DNA from: Adineta vaga
Taxonomy: Eukaryota > Rotifera
Assembly: GCA_021613535.1 (NCBI GenBank)
Contig: CP075492.1
Span: forward strand, 18,600,001 to 18,664,000
Direction of reading: 5' to 3'
Length of the DNA stretch: 64,000 bases
The position numbers and the translations under genes were made by a program. How positions within the stretch are numbered: the first letter of the stretch is position 1; each line of letters opens with the position of its first letter. Below, piece after piece: positions 43,400 to 54,774 of the stretch. The notes beneath the pieces were generated by a model. That model did no database searches and was not told the DNA's origin. It saw only the letters and a program-made list of their open reading frames with translations.

Positions 43400-44330
43400 A
43401 TTCAATTTGTAGAGATAAATACAGGCTCAGAAAGCGAAAGTCTGCTGTGTGTGTGTGTGTGTGTGAGCATTAAATAAAATACCTGTATCCTAGAGTGTTA
43501 TCTACATTCAAACATTACATTCTTGTTCGCGTCGATCTATTTTAACATGATTCTCCAAAGATATCTACCCCTCTATTGTAGAGGCAACTACATCATAACA
43601 GTACTCTATTATAGATATCGAAGAAAAACAGATTGCAGGATACTCTGAATAGTAGACTCCAAAAATCTGACGTATATTTTTTCTAAATAATATAAGTTTA
43701 AAAATAATAATGCTAAATGAAGAACTGACGGAATGAAAATTCTAATGATATGATCAATCAGTTCGGCAATAACAAATAGTTCATTGTACTTCAAATAGTA
43801 GATGACGACTTGAGAATATTTTCAAATGACAATCTAAATTCAGTAATTGATAGGATTTATGAGATACTAATAATTCTTTTTCACGAAAAATAATATCATA
43901 TGCTAAATCAATAATATGAAAACGACACTTATAAATACAAATTTTGTCAATTCTAATTTATTTATACTGAATACTGATGTGAAAATTAAAGATGGCTTCT
44001 ATAGAAAAAATAAATAAATGAATACAATAATATTTTCATTGATGTTCCTTTAGCCTCTCATAGGTAAATATCGCTTACGTATACGAAAAAAATGATTTTA
44101 TAGATAAATTTTCTTTCTAATATCTCATTAAATCGTCATTAATTTCTCTACGCAGATCGATACACCCGAATATGAATAATACATACGCCGTTTAGTGCAT
44201 GATTTTTTCAAAAGGTTATTCCGTATGTTTTAAACGAATGTTCTTTTCACTTTTGATATGCATCAGAGCGTTTATTATGTTACTTTTCAAAAGAATTGAC
44301 TCACGCTAAAAATGTAGGAAGAGAACAGAA
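43400..44330. other. intergenic, (GT)n microsatellite, no supported gene
   Basis: Contains a (GT)n tract at about 43445-43465. Otherwise A+T-rich without recognised genes; the minus frame 43609-43794 has no features. Confidence 0.4.
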
Positions 44331-44336
44331 AGATGC

Positions 44337-44344
44337 ATATATAA
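44337..44344 (+). promoter_or_regulatory. TATA box of the Gly/Tyr-rich gene
   Basis: TATATAAA about 80 nt before the ATG at 44422. Confidence 0.6.
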
Positions 44345-44421
44345 ACCTGTATTGATACGCTTTTGTATGCATACTTATTCACAACCATTATACAAATCTT
44401 CATAAGATACAAGCAATAACA

Positions 44422-44728
44422 ATGTTCGGTGGACATCATCATCATCATCACGGTAAAAATACTATAACTATTTTCTTAAAACTATCTATTTTTCTTATAT
44501 GAAGGAGGTTACGGTGGAGGAGGATATGGTGGTCAAGGATATGGTGGTGGCGGCTATGGAGGCGGTTACGGTGATCCATATGGTGGTGGTTATGGCGGAC
44601 AAGGATATGGAGGCTTCGGTGGACAAGGATATGGTGGTGGCTACGGTGGACAAGGATATGGTGGTGGCTATGGTGGACAAGGATATGGTGGTGGTGGTTA
44701 CGGATCATCTTATGGATATGGCTTTTAG
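44422..44728 (+). CDS. small Gly/Tyr-rich repeat protein
   Basis: Two exons, 44422-44452 and 44505-44728, intron 52 nt (acceptor ATGAAG is weak), 84 residues. Exon 1 gives MFGG followed by six His. Exon 2 is a run of GYGG(G)/GYGGQ units ending SYGYGF. It is fully low-complexity and probably disordered, with no signal peptide. Similar Gly-Tyr-rich small proteins occur in nematodes and arthropods as induced or structural proteins, and GYG/Q repeats favour phase separation; neither role is shown here. The strong TATA box suggests regulated, high expression. The reverse strand is also open across the repeat but is only a shadow. Confidence 0.72.
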
Positions 44729-45929
44729 AGAGGTGATCTAAGCACATAATTCTTCTGTAATCGAATGTATTTTAAACAAATGTACTACTTACAAAATTTG
44801 TAAATATAGTCGTTTTTTAAAGCATCTTCTACATTTGTAACTAATAAATCAAGAATTTCTTTAGGAGAAATTTAAAATCTTTCCTGTAATCAATTAATAA
44901 TCGACATAGAAATCTTTGTAAGTTATCGAAAAAATACTAGAAAAAGAGGTTTTTATATAAAAAAGTAAAACATAAAATATTCAGCTGGACAGCGTCAGTG
45001 CGAACAAGATGTATATATATATATATATATATTCCTGTTATGTATACCATTAAGAATAAACTTTTATATTGGAGGAAGATACCAAATATTCTGAAGTTCA
45101 TTCTATACAACTGATTTAGCCGTTGTCGTTATCTACACGTTTACAAATCGCAATCGCTTCGAATTTTTTCTTCTCATGGCTTACATGCATTGTATATCTT
45201 ACCCATTGGTACTATTAGATTTAATTATTAATAATCTTGAATATGAGAATAATATTTCTTCAAATAATAGACATTATACATTATACATTCCTTTTTTATA
45301 TTGTTTCATTGGCATTCTTTTATTGATTATAAGTCATCTCAAAGGTAAATGTAAAAGTGCGTTGTTACATACGTAAATTAAATGTCAATCAACTGAATAA
45401 AACTTTTGAAGCAGAAAATACATCATTATCTATTTTTGCACCATAGTCTCTTAATTAAAAGCACCATTATGTATGTTCGTCAATTCTTTTTTTCTTATCA
45501 TAGTTTTATAATTTCTCCTAATATTGATGATGCCATATGCATAAGTGGCGAAGTATTAGGTCAAAGTCAATTAAACTTCTATTTTAAATACTCCAGAATG
45601 CCTTTTGTCTTTTTCTATAATTTCAAAACGGCAAGATTAGATTCATGTTTTCTCAAGGTACTTTTCCAGGACACAGAAAATCTTCATAAGATTTTATCCA
45701 ATCAGTTTGTAAAATTGTTTGCAGATAGCCAGACTTATATCTCAGATGTAATTTTGAGAAGTTTCAAAAATTTTCACTTTTATTAACTACAGCCGTGAAG
45801 GACATCTCCAAATATATCTAATCAAAATTTCAACTCGATTGGACTAAATTAAGATGGGTAATAATCTTTTATCTATTTTGAATTAGATTTCGTTTATTGA
45901 AATGAGAAAAGAAAAAATAGAATAGAAAT
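44729..45929. other. 1.2-kb region with unrecognised short frames
   Basis: Contains a (TA)n tract at about 45010-45032. Plus-strand frames at 45176-45376 (hydrophobic) and 45406-45786 have no recognised domain or linking splice signals; they may be relics. Confidence 0.35.
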
Positions 45930-46893
45930 CTAATGTTTTCTAATTGTTCGTGTTGGATTAATAGTCATTGGTCGAATTCTAAAAACAATTCTCTTAAAAT
46001 CTGGGAGAAAAAATACCGAAATTATTGGAAGACCAATTGCCATTAAAACAGGTAAAAAAAGAAAATATTTTATTTGTAAATTAAGAGATATGGATGATAA
46101 TGTATACATATAAATTAAATTATTTATTGCTGAAGGATACCAAGTTATTAAAAAGAAAATACTAATAAATAAAAGATATGTTGTTAATTTCCATTTTCGA
46201 TACCAATCTCTTTGACGATTTCGTTTTTGCCATAAGACTCGAATGATTAAAGTTACATTTGCTAGAACTATTATTGTAAGTGGTATCAATGTATGCATTA
46301 TAAAATCATATAATACTAAACTTGATTGATTATATGCATAACAAGGTTGAAGACAAAATACCTGGAATTAATAATTATATAGATGATTAAGAAAATATTA
46401 GAAAACTTACATAATTGTAATCCCAATAGTTTTCACATGAATTGAAAAAAATAATAATCAAATAAAATAGATAAGGATAAAGAATGATACATAACGTTGG
46501 TAATATATGAAAATAAAATCGTTTTTGTTTTGTTGATAGAAGATTATTATGAAATATAATTAAATGTCGTTCAATTGAACTCCATGCTGCTGTCCCAACA
46601 AATGCAGTTAAAGAATAAACCCACCAATTCCACCATAAACAAAAACTTGGTGTTGTAGGAATAACTTTTCTATAATGATAATAGATTAAAGCAAATGGAT
46701 AATCTGTTATCATATCTATACAACAAAATATGACTAAGATAAGAGTTAAATCATGATGAATTGAAAGTTTATATCGTTGTCGATAATAATAAATAAATAT
46801 TAATATCGAACAAATTATTGATAAAATTGATGAACAAAGTATTAACCAGAATTTAATTTGAAGAATTCGTGATATTTCATCATTTTCAGACAT
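45930..46893 (-). CDS. rhodopsin-like GPCR of the bdelloid-expanded type
   Basis: Exons 46893-46411 and 46361-45930 on the minus strand, one 49-nt intron, 304 residues with seven hydrophobic helices (about 12-35, 45-70, 85-107, 130-152, 176-200, 215-237, 252-275). The end of TM3 reads IERHLIIF, corresponding to DRY. A Cys before TM3 (FCLWW) and one in extracellular loop 2 (FCLQPC) could form the conserved disulfide. TM6 has the FFLITWYPSAINN type with a Trp and Pro. No ligand can be named. The short cytoplasmic tail is basic. Expressed at the plasma membrane, presumably coupling to G proteins. Confidence 0.82.
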
Positions 46894-47604
46894 GATGATA
46901 TTGTCAAGAGAAGAGTGATACCGAGTACTACTCTTTCAAGAGTATTTATAAGAGAAAATTAATGAGGAAAGATAAAAGAATTTCATTATAACAACAATTA
47001 ATTATATAAAATAAAGATCAAATAAAATGGAAAGATTTAACAAACAAGTAACGCTCATATCCTTTGGATTCGTTGACCTTTTTCTGAAACAATCAGAAAA
47101 TAATGCTGACAAAATACCATAGTTTTGAATAAAATAAAATGAAAAGAAAATCAAATAATCTCTTATCAGAATCATAATTATTCGTATCCGGTAAAACGAA
47201 TAAAGTTGTTAAAACTGCTAGTACACAGTTCATCTCTTATTGAACAACTAGTTTCACCCTGTCAGGACGAAAGTAGCATGATGAAATCTGATTGGCTTGG
47301 ATAAACAAACAAACTTTAACGATTTTTATCGAGCCTATAATCCTTTCTTTCAGAAAAGGAAATTATCTTAAAAATATTCTTGTATCGTAATTGATCAATT
47401 TCATTACTAATTTTACTACGTAAATTTTCTTTCATTGACGTCATTCATCTTATAATTATAACTCTATTACTCATTGAAAAAAAACGTCCTTGGACATTGA
47501 CATGTAATCATTATTTTTTACCTTTTGCTATAATAAGTGAGGTTTATATTCTTCGATTTCATTTCTATTCTTATTTTAAGCAACGAAAATTACGCGATAA
47601 TATA
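46894..47604. other. intergenic, nothing recognised
   Basis: A+T-rich divergent promoter space between the GPCR (minus) and the Cys-repeat protein (plus). Confidence 0.4.
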
Positions 47605-48153
47605 ATGATACTAATAAAAATTTTCTACATTTTATCTTTGATCTTCTATGTATATGGTGCACCAGGTAATTATTTAAACCAGAAAAAAATTCATTAAAAA
47701 TTTGATTTTGAAATATTTTTATTTGTAGCATCAGATCAATTCTCAGATACTGATATTAAAACAGTAAGTTTTCAATTATTTCAATTGAATTCTATTTTGT
47801 ATCAATAGATTTCGCCATGTCCACATATTTTGTGCGCAGCAATACAATGTGATAATCCTATACCAACTTTTTTAACATTTAATGGTCAAAAATGTCAAGG
47901 ATGTCCACGTTGTCCTATTCCATGTCCATTGATAAAGTGTGCAGCACCACTATGTGACAATCCTCAACCAACTTCTACAATAATTAACGGTCAAAAATGT
48001 CCCGGATGTCCACGTTGTCCTCCTATTGAGTGTCCAGAATTGAATTGTTTAGCAGTAGTGTGTGAAAATCCACAGCAAACTTCTATAAAAATCAATGGAA
48101 AACAATGTCCAGGATGTCCTCGTTGTGATTTACCAACAGCCGAACAAATCTAA
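47605..48153 (+). CDS. secreted protein with three tandem six-cysteine repeats
   Basis: Exons 47605-47665, 47729-47763, 47809-48153; 146 residues. Signal peptide about 1-18 (ends VYGAP). The rest is three repeats of about 37 residues. The unit is CP.., three to four residues, C, four residues, C(D/E)NP..T......NG(Q/K).C.GCPRC. The CPGCPRC end is close to VWC/antistasin-like cysteine modules, but I cannot place it in a named family. Repeats two and three are the most alike. Extracellular; protease-inhibitor or matrix roles are possible but unsupported. Confidence 0.75.
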
Positions 48154-48757
48154 AAAAGAAACTGAACATCTTCACTAATTAATTGAAATCTATTGACTTT
48201 AATTTCAAAAAAACTAATAAAAGATAAATAACATTAATGGATGGAAATCTAACAGCAGATAATGAAAATTCTCCTCTATGAATTGATTGAAGTTACAATT
48301 TATAACATCAGTATAAGTCTTTTCTTCTACAAAGAATTTCTTCTTTAATTAATTTCATACTTTGTAATATTGAATTGAATTAGATTATCAAGTATTCTTA
48401 TTTATATAACTTCTTCTCTAGATTGATTATATATGACGTAAAATCTCGTTAATTTGAAGTATTTTTTCTACTTTTCTGACCAAAAAACGAAGTTTTCACA
48501 AGCTGAAAGAAATGCAATCGCCTCTCGATTCCATATAGAAAATCGATTAACAGAATAGAAAGAAACAATGGGTTGATGTTTCATTCTTTAGCTTTGTTTT
48601 ACTTATCGAAATAAAGATATTCTAAGGTTTCTTTGATTGAATTTTTATGTTATCAGAAAAAAATTAAGTCTTTTTTTTATATGCAAATAACATTGACAGA
48701 ATTACTTTAAATTGAAAAAAAACATAGAGAAAATCATTCACTATTGATCGTGTTTTG
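48154..48757. other. intergenic, nothing recognised
   Basis: A+T-rich, no supported gene or repeat; presumably holds the promoter of the NHL gene at 48758. Confidence 0.4.
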
Positions 48758-50631
48758 ATGAGTACACATACGGCTAAACCAAAAGTTATCCGTGTTAAAA
48801 AAAATCCAACACCCGTAAGTTGTTTTCTTATTAAACTATGAGTTAATTCATTTACTATCGATACGATTTTCTAGTCAAATCCACCAACAACTATTCGTAC
48901 AGAGAGTACGAATGATTTATCGGCTGAATACAATCAATCGAGAAAATCTAACAGCTCATTTACTCGTGTGAAAAGAATAACTTTATCACAAATTGGTGTT
49001 AACAAAATTAAGAATTCTTTTACTGATTCACATAAAGCAAATAGTCCATCATCAATTGAAATTAAACCGATCGAAGTAAAGAATTTGATTAGATGAAACA
49101 TAATAAATTTATCTTATTTTGTAGTCAGAAAATGGTTATTCACCAGGGTTATTTACACGATTATCATCTTTTGGAAGTATCGACTCGATTTCGCCACTCA
49201 AAGTACTTATTTACACTTGAAATTCTATTAATTATCTTGTTTTTTATTACGATATTTACAGATAGGATCATTCGGTAATGATGATGAAAAAGAAGATCGG
49301 AGAAAAAGACGACGAAGGTAATCTCGAAAACTTTTTCATAAAAGAAAATTTTGTTGTTTATTCAGAGGTGGATTTTTTCAAATAACGAAATGTTGTTGTT
49401 GTGCTTTATTTGCTGCTGCAATTGCTGCTATCCTTCTTGCAGCTTTAATTACAGCAATAGTTTGGCTTCGTACGTATACATCAGTTGAAGTATCACATAA
49501 TATCATATTCTGATGAGTTTTATTTTTATTTTAGTAATGCGACCAAAAGTTACTACGACGACAACAACAACGACAACTACAACAAGTAGTAAGTAAAATA
49601 CATTCTATAATGAGATTTAGTAAACTCATAATATTGTTCATCGAAGCTACGAGTACGACGTCAACAACAAGTACAACTACGAGCACGTCGACTTCAACAT
49701 CAACGACATCAAGTACAAGTACAAGCACAACTACGACAGCGTGTGTATCATGTAGGTTTTTTTTGAGTTTTGAATTCTTATATTATCATTACACTTATGA
49801 CTTTCTAGGTTCTAATTATTGTTGGAACACAACAGGTGCAGCAGTGGCCGGAACTAGTTCCAGCGCCATTGCGAGTCCTACCAGTATAAACATCGATTCA
49901 TCTGATACAATTTATCTTTCTGGTCATAGTCTGGGACTAATTGAGAGATGTCCGATAAATTGCACAAGTACAAACGCAACAACACAGTATACTGATCATA
50001 TCAATTATATTGCAATTGATAAAGATGGATATATGTACACGAATGATCATAACAATTTTCGGTTCAACGTTATGCACCAGGTTCTTCAATTGGTACTGTT
50101 ATTGCTGGAGCTGGTTCGTCTGTTACTGGTACTCTCACGTATCCAGTAGGTGTCGCAGTTGATGTCAATTTGAATCTTTACATCGGTGATCAAGGTGCTA
50201 ATGAAGTAGTTATGTTGACTCCCAATGGAACAAGTCTGTTTGTTACTATTAGTACCGGTAGTGCCATTAGTAAAATGTCGGCACTTTTACTTCCACAAGG
50301 TTCGACAAGCGAAATCTACATCAGTGATGAAGGCGGGCAGAACGTTTTTTTATGGCCATTTAATCAATCAAGTCCCAGAGTGACATATACCAACGTCATT
50401 GGTTCTCCTTCAACACTTAAAAATCCAAGGGGTTTAAAACTCGATAATTTCGGTAATTTGTACGTTGCAGATGAGGGTAATAATCGAATAGTGGTATATT
50501 GTGTTAATTCTACGGATGGTCTTGTAATTATGGATACTACTAGTGGCCCTGTCGATCTTGCATTCGATTCCAATATGAACCTTTACACATTTCTAAGTAA
50601 TGGTAAAGTGATGAAACATCAATTATATTAA
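48758..50631 (+). CDS. single-pass membrane protein with Thr/Ser stalk and NHL propeller, one frameshift
   Basis: Eight exons: 48758-48814, 48875-49075, 49125-49202, 49262-49317, 49366-49469, 49535-49588, 49647-49751, 49809-50631. The N-terminal part is cytoplasmic, basic and Ser/Asn-rich, ending in KRRR-type positive charges. Exon 5 gives CCCC and a long Ala/Leu/Ile membrane helix (type II topology). Exons 6-7 are almost pure Thr/Ser, a likely O-glycosylated stalk. Exon 8 carries NHL repeats (ITYPVGVAVD type, LYIGDQGANEVVML, LKLDNFGNLYVADEGNNRIV). A single nucleotide is missing near 50058-50062 (NDHNNF then VQRYAPGSS in the next frame). As read, the protein would end at 50149 after a short wrong-frame tail. 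It is either a recent null allele or a sequence error. Sister of the kelch gene at 51445 in architecture. Confidence 0.72.
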
Positions 50632-50661
50632 ATTGACTTTACTGATTAATTTGAACAACTA

Positions 50662-50716
50662 TTGATGGGTGTGAGTTTGAGTGAAGAAGATATACTTACG
50701 CCCACCCACACTCTCA
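50662..50716. repeat. telomere-like hairpin 30 nt after the NHL stop codon
   Basis: TTGATGGGTGTGAGTTTGAG, spacer TGAAGAAGATATACTTAC, GCCCACCCACACTCTCA. Confidence 0.85.
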
Positions 50717-50860
50717 TATTTGCACTTATATGTACTTTTTTTTTTCTTAAGAAAGAAAATTATTCATAAATATCGACGTCAAATGTTTAATATTTGTGTT
50801 TTTAATAATTATTCTTATGAATTATCGAACTGGTGACAATAAATGAAAAGAATACGTAAA

Positions 50861-50927
50861 GCATTCTTGTTTATATTCTATCTTTACCTCAAGAAACATA
50901 TTACTCAGGTAATTGAAATGAAAATTT
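50861..50927. repeat. 67-bp duplicated segment, copy A
   Basis: GCATTCTTGTTTATATTCTA... to ...GAAATGAAAATTT. Copy B at 54703-54769 differs at two positions only. This copy ends directly at the left arm of the hairpin 50928-50981. Confidence 0.9.
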
Positions 50928-50981
50928 GGGTGTGGGTGTGGTGTATCGCTTCTTTTCTCACATTCACCCACACCCACACCC
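50928..50981. repeat. telomere-like hairpin next to duplicated segment A
   Basis: GGGTGTGGGTGTGGTGT, spacer ATCGCTTCTTTTCTCAC, ATTCACCCACACCCACACCC. Confidence 0.9.
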
Positions 50982-51444
50982 TATCTACAGTAATGCACAG
51001 TTGTTTGTTGATTGACAAACAAATGAACAGAAAATAAATTTAGTTCATATATTAGACTGAACGTTTTGTTTTATTATTGATCTTTTTGAAATAATTCTAT
51101 GATTTTTCATACTTCTTATCAGAAAAATAGTTTAATATACATTTTATAGTTTTGATCTTTCGTTTGTAATCATCTGAATTTGTTTTTAAAAATAAAATAA
51201 TGCACACAATATATGTACGACGATGTTTGATTCAAGTCTGCAACGATGATCAATCGAACATCATATTACTTTTTTTTGGAAAGAAAAGAATATTGTTAAG
51301 AAAAAAGAAAAATCAATTTATTTTTCTCATTTGACGAACATAGGATATTGTATTTGTTTACCTAATTAACACATCTAAGGATTCAAGGGCACTCTCTCGT
51401 TTTCTTCATTCAATATATTTTATTCTTTAAAAAAAGTCGAGTAA
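50982..51444. other. intergenic, promoter space of the kelch gene
   Basis: A+T-rich with no recognised repeats. Confidence 0.4.
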
Positions 51445-53986
51445 ATGGGCAAATCTAAATTCATACGAGTATCTATTCGTAAAGGATCAGCTACAAATCA
51501 ACGAACAAACCAAGTAATTGTAGAGAAGAAAATTATTGAAATTATCTTTTAATCTTTATGATAGATAACACCAAAGAATGATGAACAAGATAATCGAAAG
51601 AAAAAAGTCCAAAGAATATCGAATAATGATCAATCTTCTAAAACTTTCTCGTTGATGAATGAAAAGTATCAATCATCATCTAAAAAAATATTCAAAACTC
51701 ATGAAAAGAAGAAAATGAATGACTCGCATTTGGCTACTTTAGAAGATATCTTTCGATTTCAGTGAGTATAAACATTTTCACATTCTAACATTTATTATTT
51801 TTGGTTACAGCAAACGTAAAACGAATAATAATGATAATAATCGACGAAGAAGACGTTTGAACGCTTGGTGGACTTTTGGTATATTATTTGTTATCAGTCT
51901 TCTTTTGATAGCTCTAGCAATTGGCACATTTTTCCTCATTATTTTAAATGAAAAGTCCACAACAATTTCAGGTGACTATTACTTTATTATTATCGTAAAA
52001 TTTCATATAAACAATTGACACATAAGTTTTACATATTCGGGATGAAAAAAATAATAAAATAAATCTTTCAAATGGATATCTAAAGATAAGAAAAATAACG
52101 AGAGAAAAAACGATATCTCATAGATCTATTTTAAAAAGTTTCATAAAATCGAATTCTTTATATTTACATTAGTCAAATCTTTTTTTGATGAATAAGTTGT
52201 ATGTCAAGAGGAAATTTTAATTAAAAAATAGAAGGTTTCTCTTTGATAGAAAAGAAAAAAAAATACATTTGTTGTTCTAAAACAATAATACAGATAAAAA
52301 TGCATTTTTTGTGTACGCAAAAAGTGAGTACACTCTAGAATCGGTCAGTGTGTCCGGTGTGGGTGTGGGTGAGGTTTAAGAGTAAAGTCTAACCCACACC
52401 CACACCCTCAATAAATATCGTGATGACACAATCATTCGGCAAGTTTATTGTGTTACTCAGATAGAGACACATTTTTATAAGATTACAAAGTTTGAATTGT
52501 TTGTCTTGTACATTTCTCTAACTACCAAACAGGAAATTTGACTCTTTAATCAACAAATAAATTAGACAACAGAACACAAATATTTGTTTAGCTGTGACAA
52601 CAACAACAATAACAACTATAACTGCGTCGACCACAACAATAACAACAACTGCATCAACAACAATAACAACAACTGCGTCAACATCAATAACAACAACTGC
52701 ATCGACCACAACAAGAGCACCAAGTAATATATTGGTTTCTTTTATTAGTGCTAATTTATCTTTTTAAATAAAAGAATGATTCATTTAGAAAATATTTACT
52801 GCTGACTAAGAAAAGTGAGTTGTAAGAATGAAAATGTTTTGAATTTAGGAAAAGTGAGAATAACAGTTCTACAGTAAACATTGATCATTTAGTAAAATGA
52901 TCTGTATAGTTTTATTTATCTGATTGTCAATATTTAACTTTTTGATAATATTTTAATATAAATATAAGAAAATATTTGTTTTTTATAGTGTGGTTGAGTA
53001 CTGGTAGTATGAATTACGCTCGATTTTATCACACATCAACTATATTAACAAATGGAAACGTATTAGTCGCTGGTGGATATGGTAATAGTGGTGTTATGGA
53101 TACTGCTGAATTATATGACATATCAACTGGAATGTGGAATATTACTGGTAGTATGAATAATCCTCGATATGGTCATACAGCATCAATATTAACAAATGGA
53201 AAAGTGTTAGTTACTGGTGGGCAGAATGGTGGAGGAACTTCGGACAGTGCTGAACTATATGATCCATCTACAGGAATGTGGACAAATACTAGTAGTATGA
53301 ATTACAAACGATGTTTTCACACAGCATCTCGATTAGAAAACGGAACAGTACTGGTAACTGCTGGATTTAGTAATAATGGTTATTTAAATAGTGCTGAATT
53401 ATATAATCCATTAACAAACGTGTGGAATATCACTAGTAGTATAATCAATCCTCGAGAATATCACACAGCATCTATATTAACAAATGGCAGTGTGTTAGTT
53501 GCTGGTGGTCGTGATATTAGTGTATCATTCAATAGTGTCCCATTATATGATCCATCAACAAATACATGGATAATCACTAATAATATGAATTACATTCGGG
53601 GAATTCACACAGCATCGATATTATTAGATGGGAATGTTTTAGTTGCTGGTGGATCTTCTGGTAGTATTTATTTGAATAGTTCAGAATTGTATAATACATC
53701 AACAGGTATTTGGACAATCACTGGTAGTATGATTCACAATCGAAGATTTCATCAATCATCTGTATTAACAAATGGAAAAGTATTAGTTACTGGTGGAGAG
53801 AATAGTGTTGGTTCTTTGAATAGTGCGGAATTATATGATCCATCTGCAGGAATATGGACACTTACTGATAATATGAATAATAGTCGATATCATCACACAT
53901 CATCTTTATTGACAAATGGAAAAATATTAATTGCTGGTGGACAGCAAACTAGTGCTTTGAAGAGTGCGGAATTATATCAATCATAA
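51445..53986 (+). CDS. single-pass membrane protein with Thr-rich stalk and kelch propeller
   Basis: Exons 51445-51513, 51565-51761, 51811-51971, 52592-52723, 52989-53986; 518 residues, frame kept at every join. The N-terminus is cytoplasmic, basic, Ser/Lys-rich and begins like the NHL neighbour (MGKSKFIRV against ...KPKVIRV). NNRRRRR precedes one membrane helix in exon 3. Exon 4 is a Thr-rich stalk (TTITTTAS units). Exon 5 has seven kelch repeats of about 48 residues (GSMN.AR..HT.S.L.NG.VLVAGG......SAELYD..TG.W..T), enough for a closed propeller. As a type II protein the propeller would face outside. Intron 3 is long (620 nt) and contains the hairpin 52356-52411. The repeats are near-identical in places, suggesting recent internal duplication. 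Confidence 0.85.
52356..52411. repeat. telomere-like hairpin inside an intron
   Basis: GGTGTGGGTGTGGGTG, spacer AGGTTTAAGAGTAAAGTCT, AACCCACACCCACACCCTCAA. It lies in intron 3 of the kelch gene, transcribed with the pre-mRNA, where it could form an RNA hairpin. Its spacer resembles that of the copy at 54634 read on the opposite strand. Confidence 0.9.
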
Positions 53987-54633
53987 TCTCTTTCCAACAA
54001 CTGTTATTATATTCTAATCACTTTGTATACTAACTATCCAGATTTTGATTAACTTTTTGGGTCTTTCTCATTTTTTAATAAATTCATCTTATAATAATAT
54101 AAATCTTTATTTTTTATATCTTTTATATTTGAATCATTATTGAACATATCATCTTTACCAAATGAAGAATCGTTTTTGAAGATAAGACTTATTTTCAAAA
54201 CTTTACTCAAGATCTATTCTTGACTCTGTTTTCATGTGAAAATAATAATTTTTTGTTCATACGATGAATTTTTCTAAGAGGTTTACTTTGAATATACTAA
54301 TGCATTATACCATATCGAATATCTTATTCGAAAAAAAATCAAAGTCTGCTCGTTAATCAGTCTTATTGATATGTATTCCGAAACTCTGTCATGAATGTAA
54401 AAATATATTGTTTTATAAATCAGCTATTGTCTTACTCGTTAACATTACATATGATGAATACTTTCTCTTCTGTTTCATTTCAAATACAATACATAATAAG
54501 TTTGATCGGAGATCGTAAAATAAGCTGTAAGATAGAAATCAAACCTGCTGTTATTCGAAATAATGATAAAAATAATATGCAGACCGATGTCAAAGACGTA
54601 AGGTAGGAATCGGTCGGATCCGATCAATTCCGG
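53987..54633. other. 3' flank of the kelch gene, nothing recognised
   Basis: A+T-rich; a poly-A signal AATAAA lies near 54079. The plus-strand frame 54391-54606 has no features. Confidence 0.4.
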
Positions 54634-54699
54634 CTTGAGGGGTGGGTGTGGATGGGTGTCGGTTAGGCTATACTCTTAACCCAAACCCGCACCCTCAAG
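54634..54699. repeat. telomere-like hairpin next to duplicated segment B
   Basis: CTTGAGGGGTGGGTGTGG... and ...CCCAAACCCGCACCCTCAAG; the ends are perfectly complementary for eight bases. Duplicated segment B starts three nt later. Confidence 0.9.
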
Positions 54700-54702
54700 A
54701 TG

Positions 54703-54769
54703 GCATTCTTGTTTATATTCTCTCTTTACCTCAAGAAACGTATTACTCAGGTAATTGAAATGAAAATTT
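54703..54769. repeat. 67-bp duplicated segment, copy B
   Basis: 65 of 67 bases identical to 50861-50927. Here the hairpin lies on its left, whereas in copy A it lies on the right. It sits immediately beyond the 3' end of the dehydrogenase gene. Confidence 0.9.
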
Positions 54770-54774
54770 ATTCT

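Noticed and set aside
44448-44747. His-rich minus-strand frame over the Gly/Tyr repeat
   Set aside because: It is the reverse reading of GYGG codons; the plus strand has a TATA box, a start codon and a spliced exon.
49531-49728. Val/Asp-repeat minus-strand frame
   Set aside because: It mirrors the Thr/Ser stalk exons of the NHL gene on the plus strand.
52518-52709. Second Val/Asp-repeat minus-strand frame
   Set aside because: Shadow of the Thr-rich exon of the kelch gene.
1385-54699. True chromosome end or telomere within the window
   Set aside because: The TGTGGG tracts are at most a few units long, come as facing pairs and are embedded between genes on both sides. They are interstitial.
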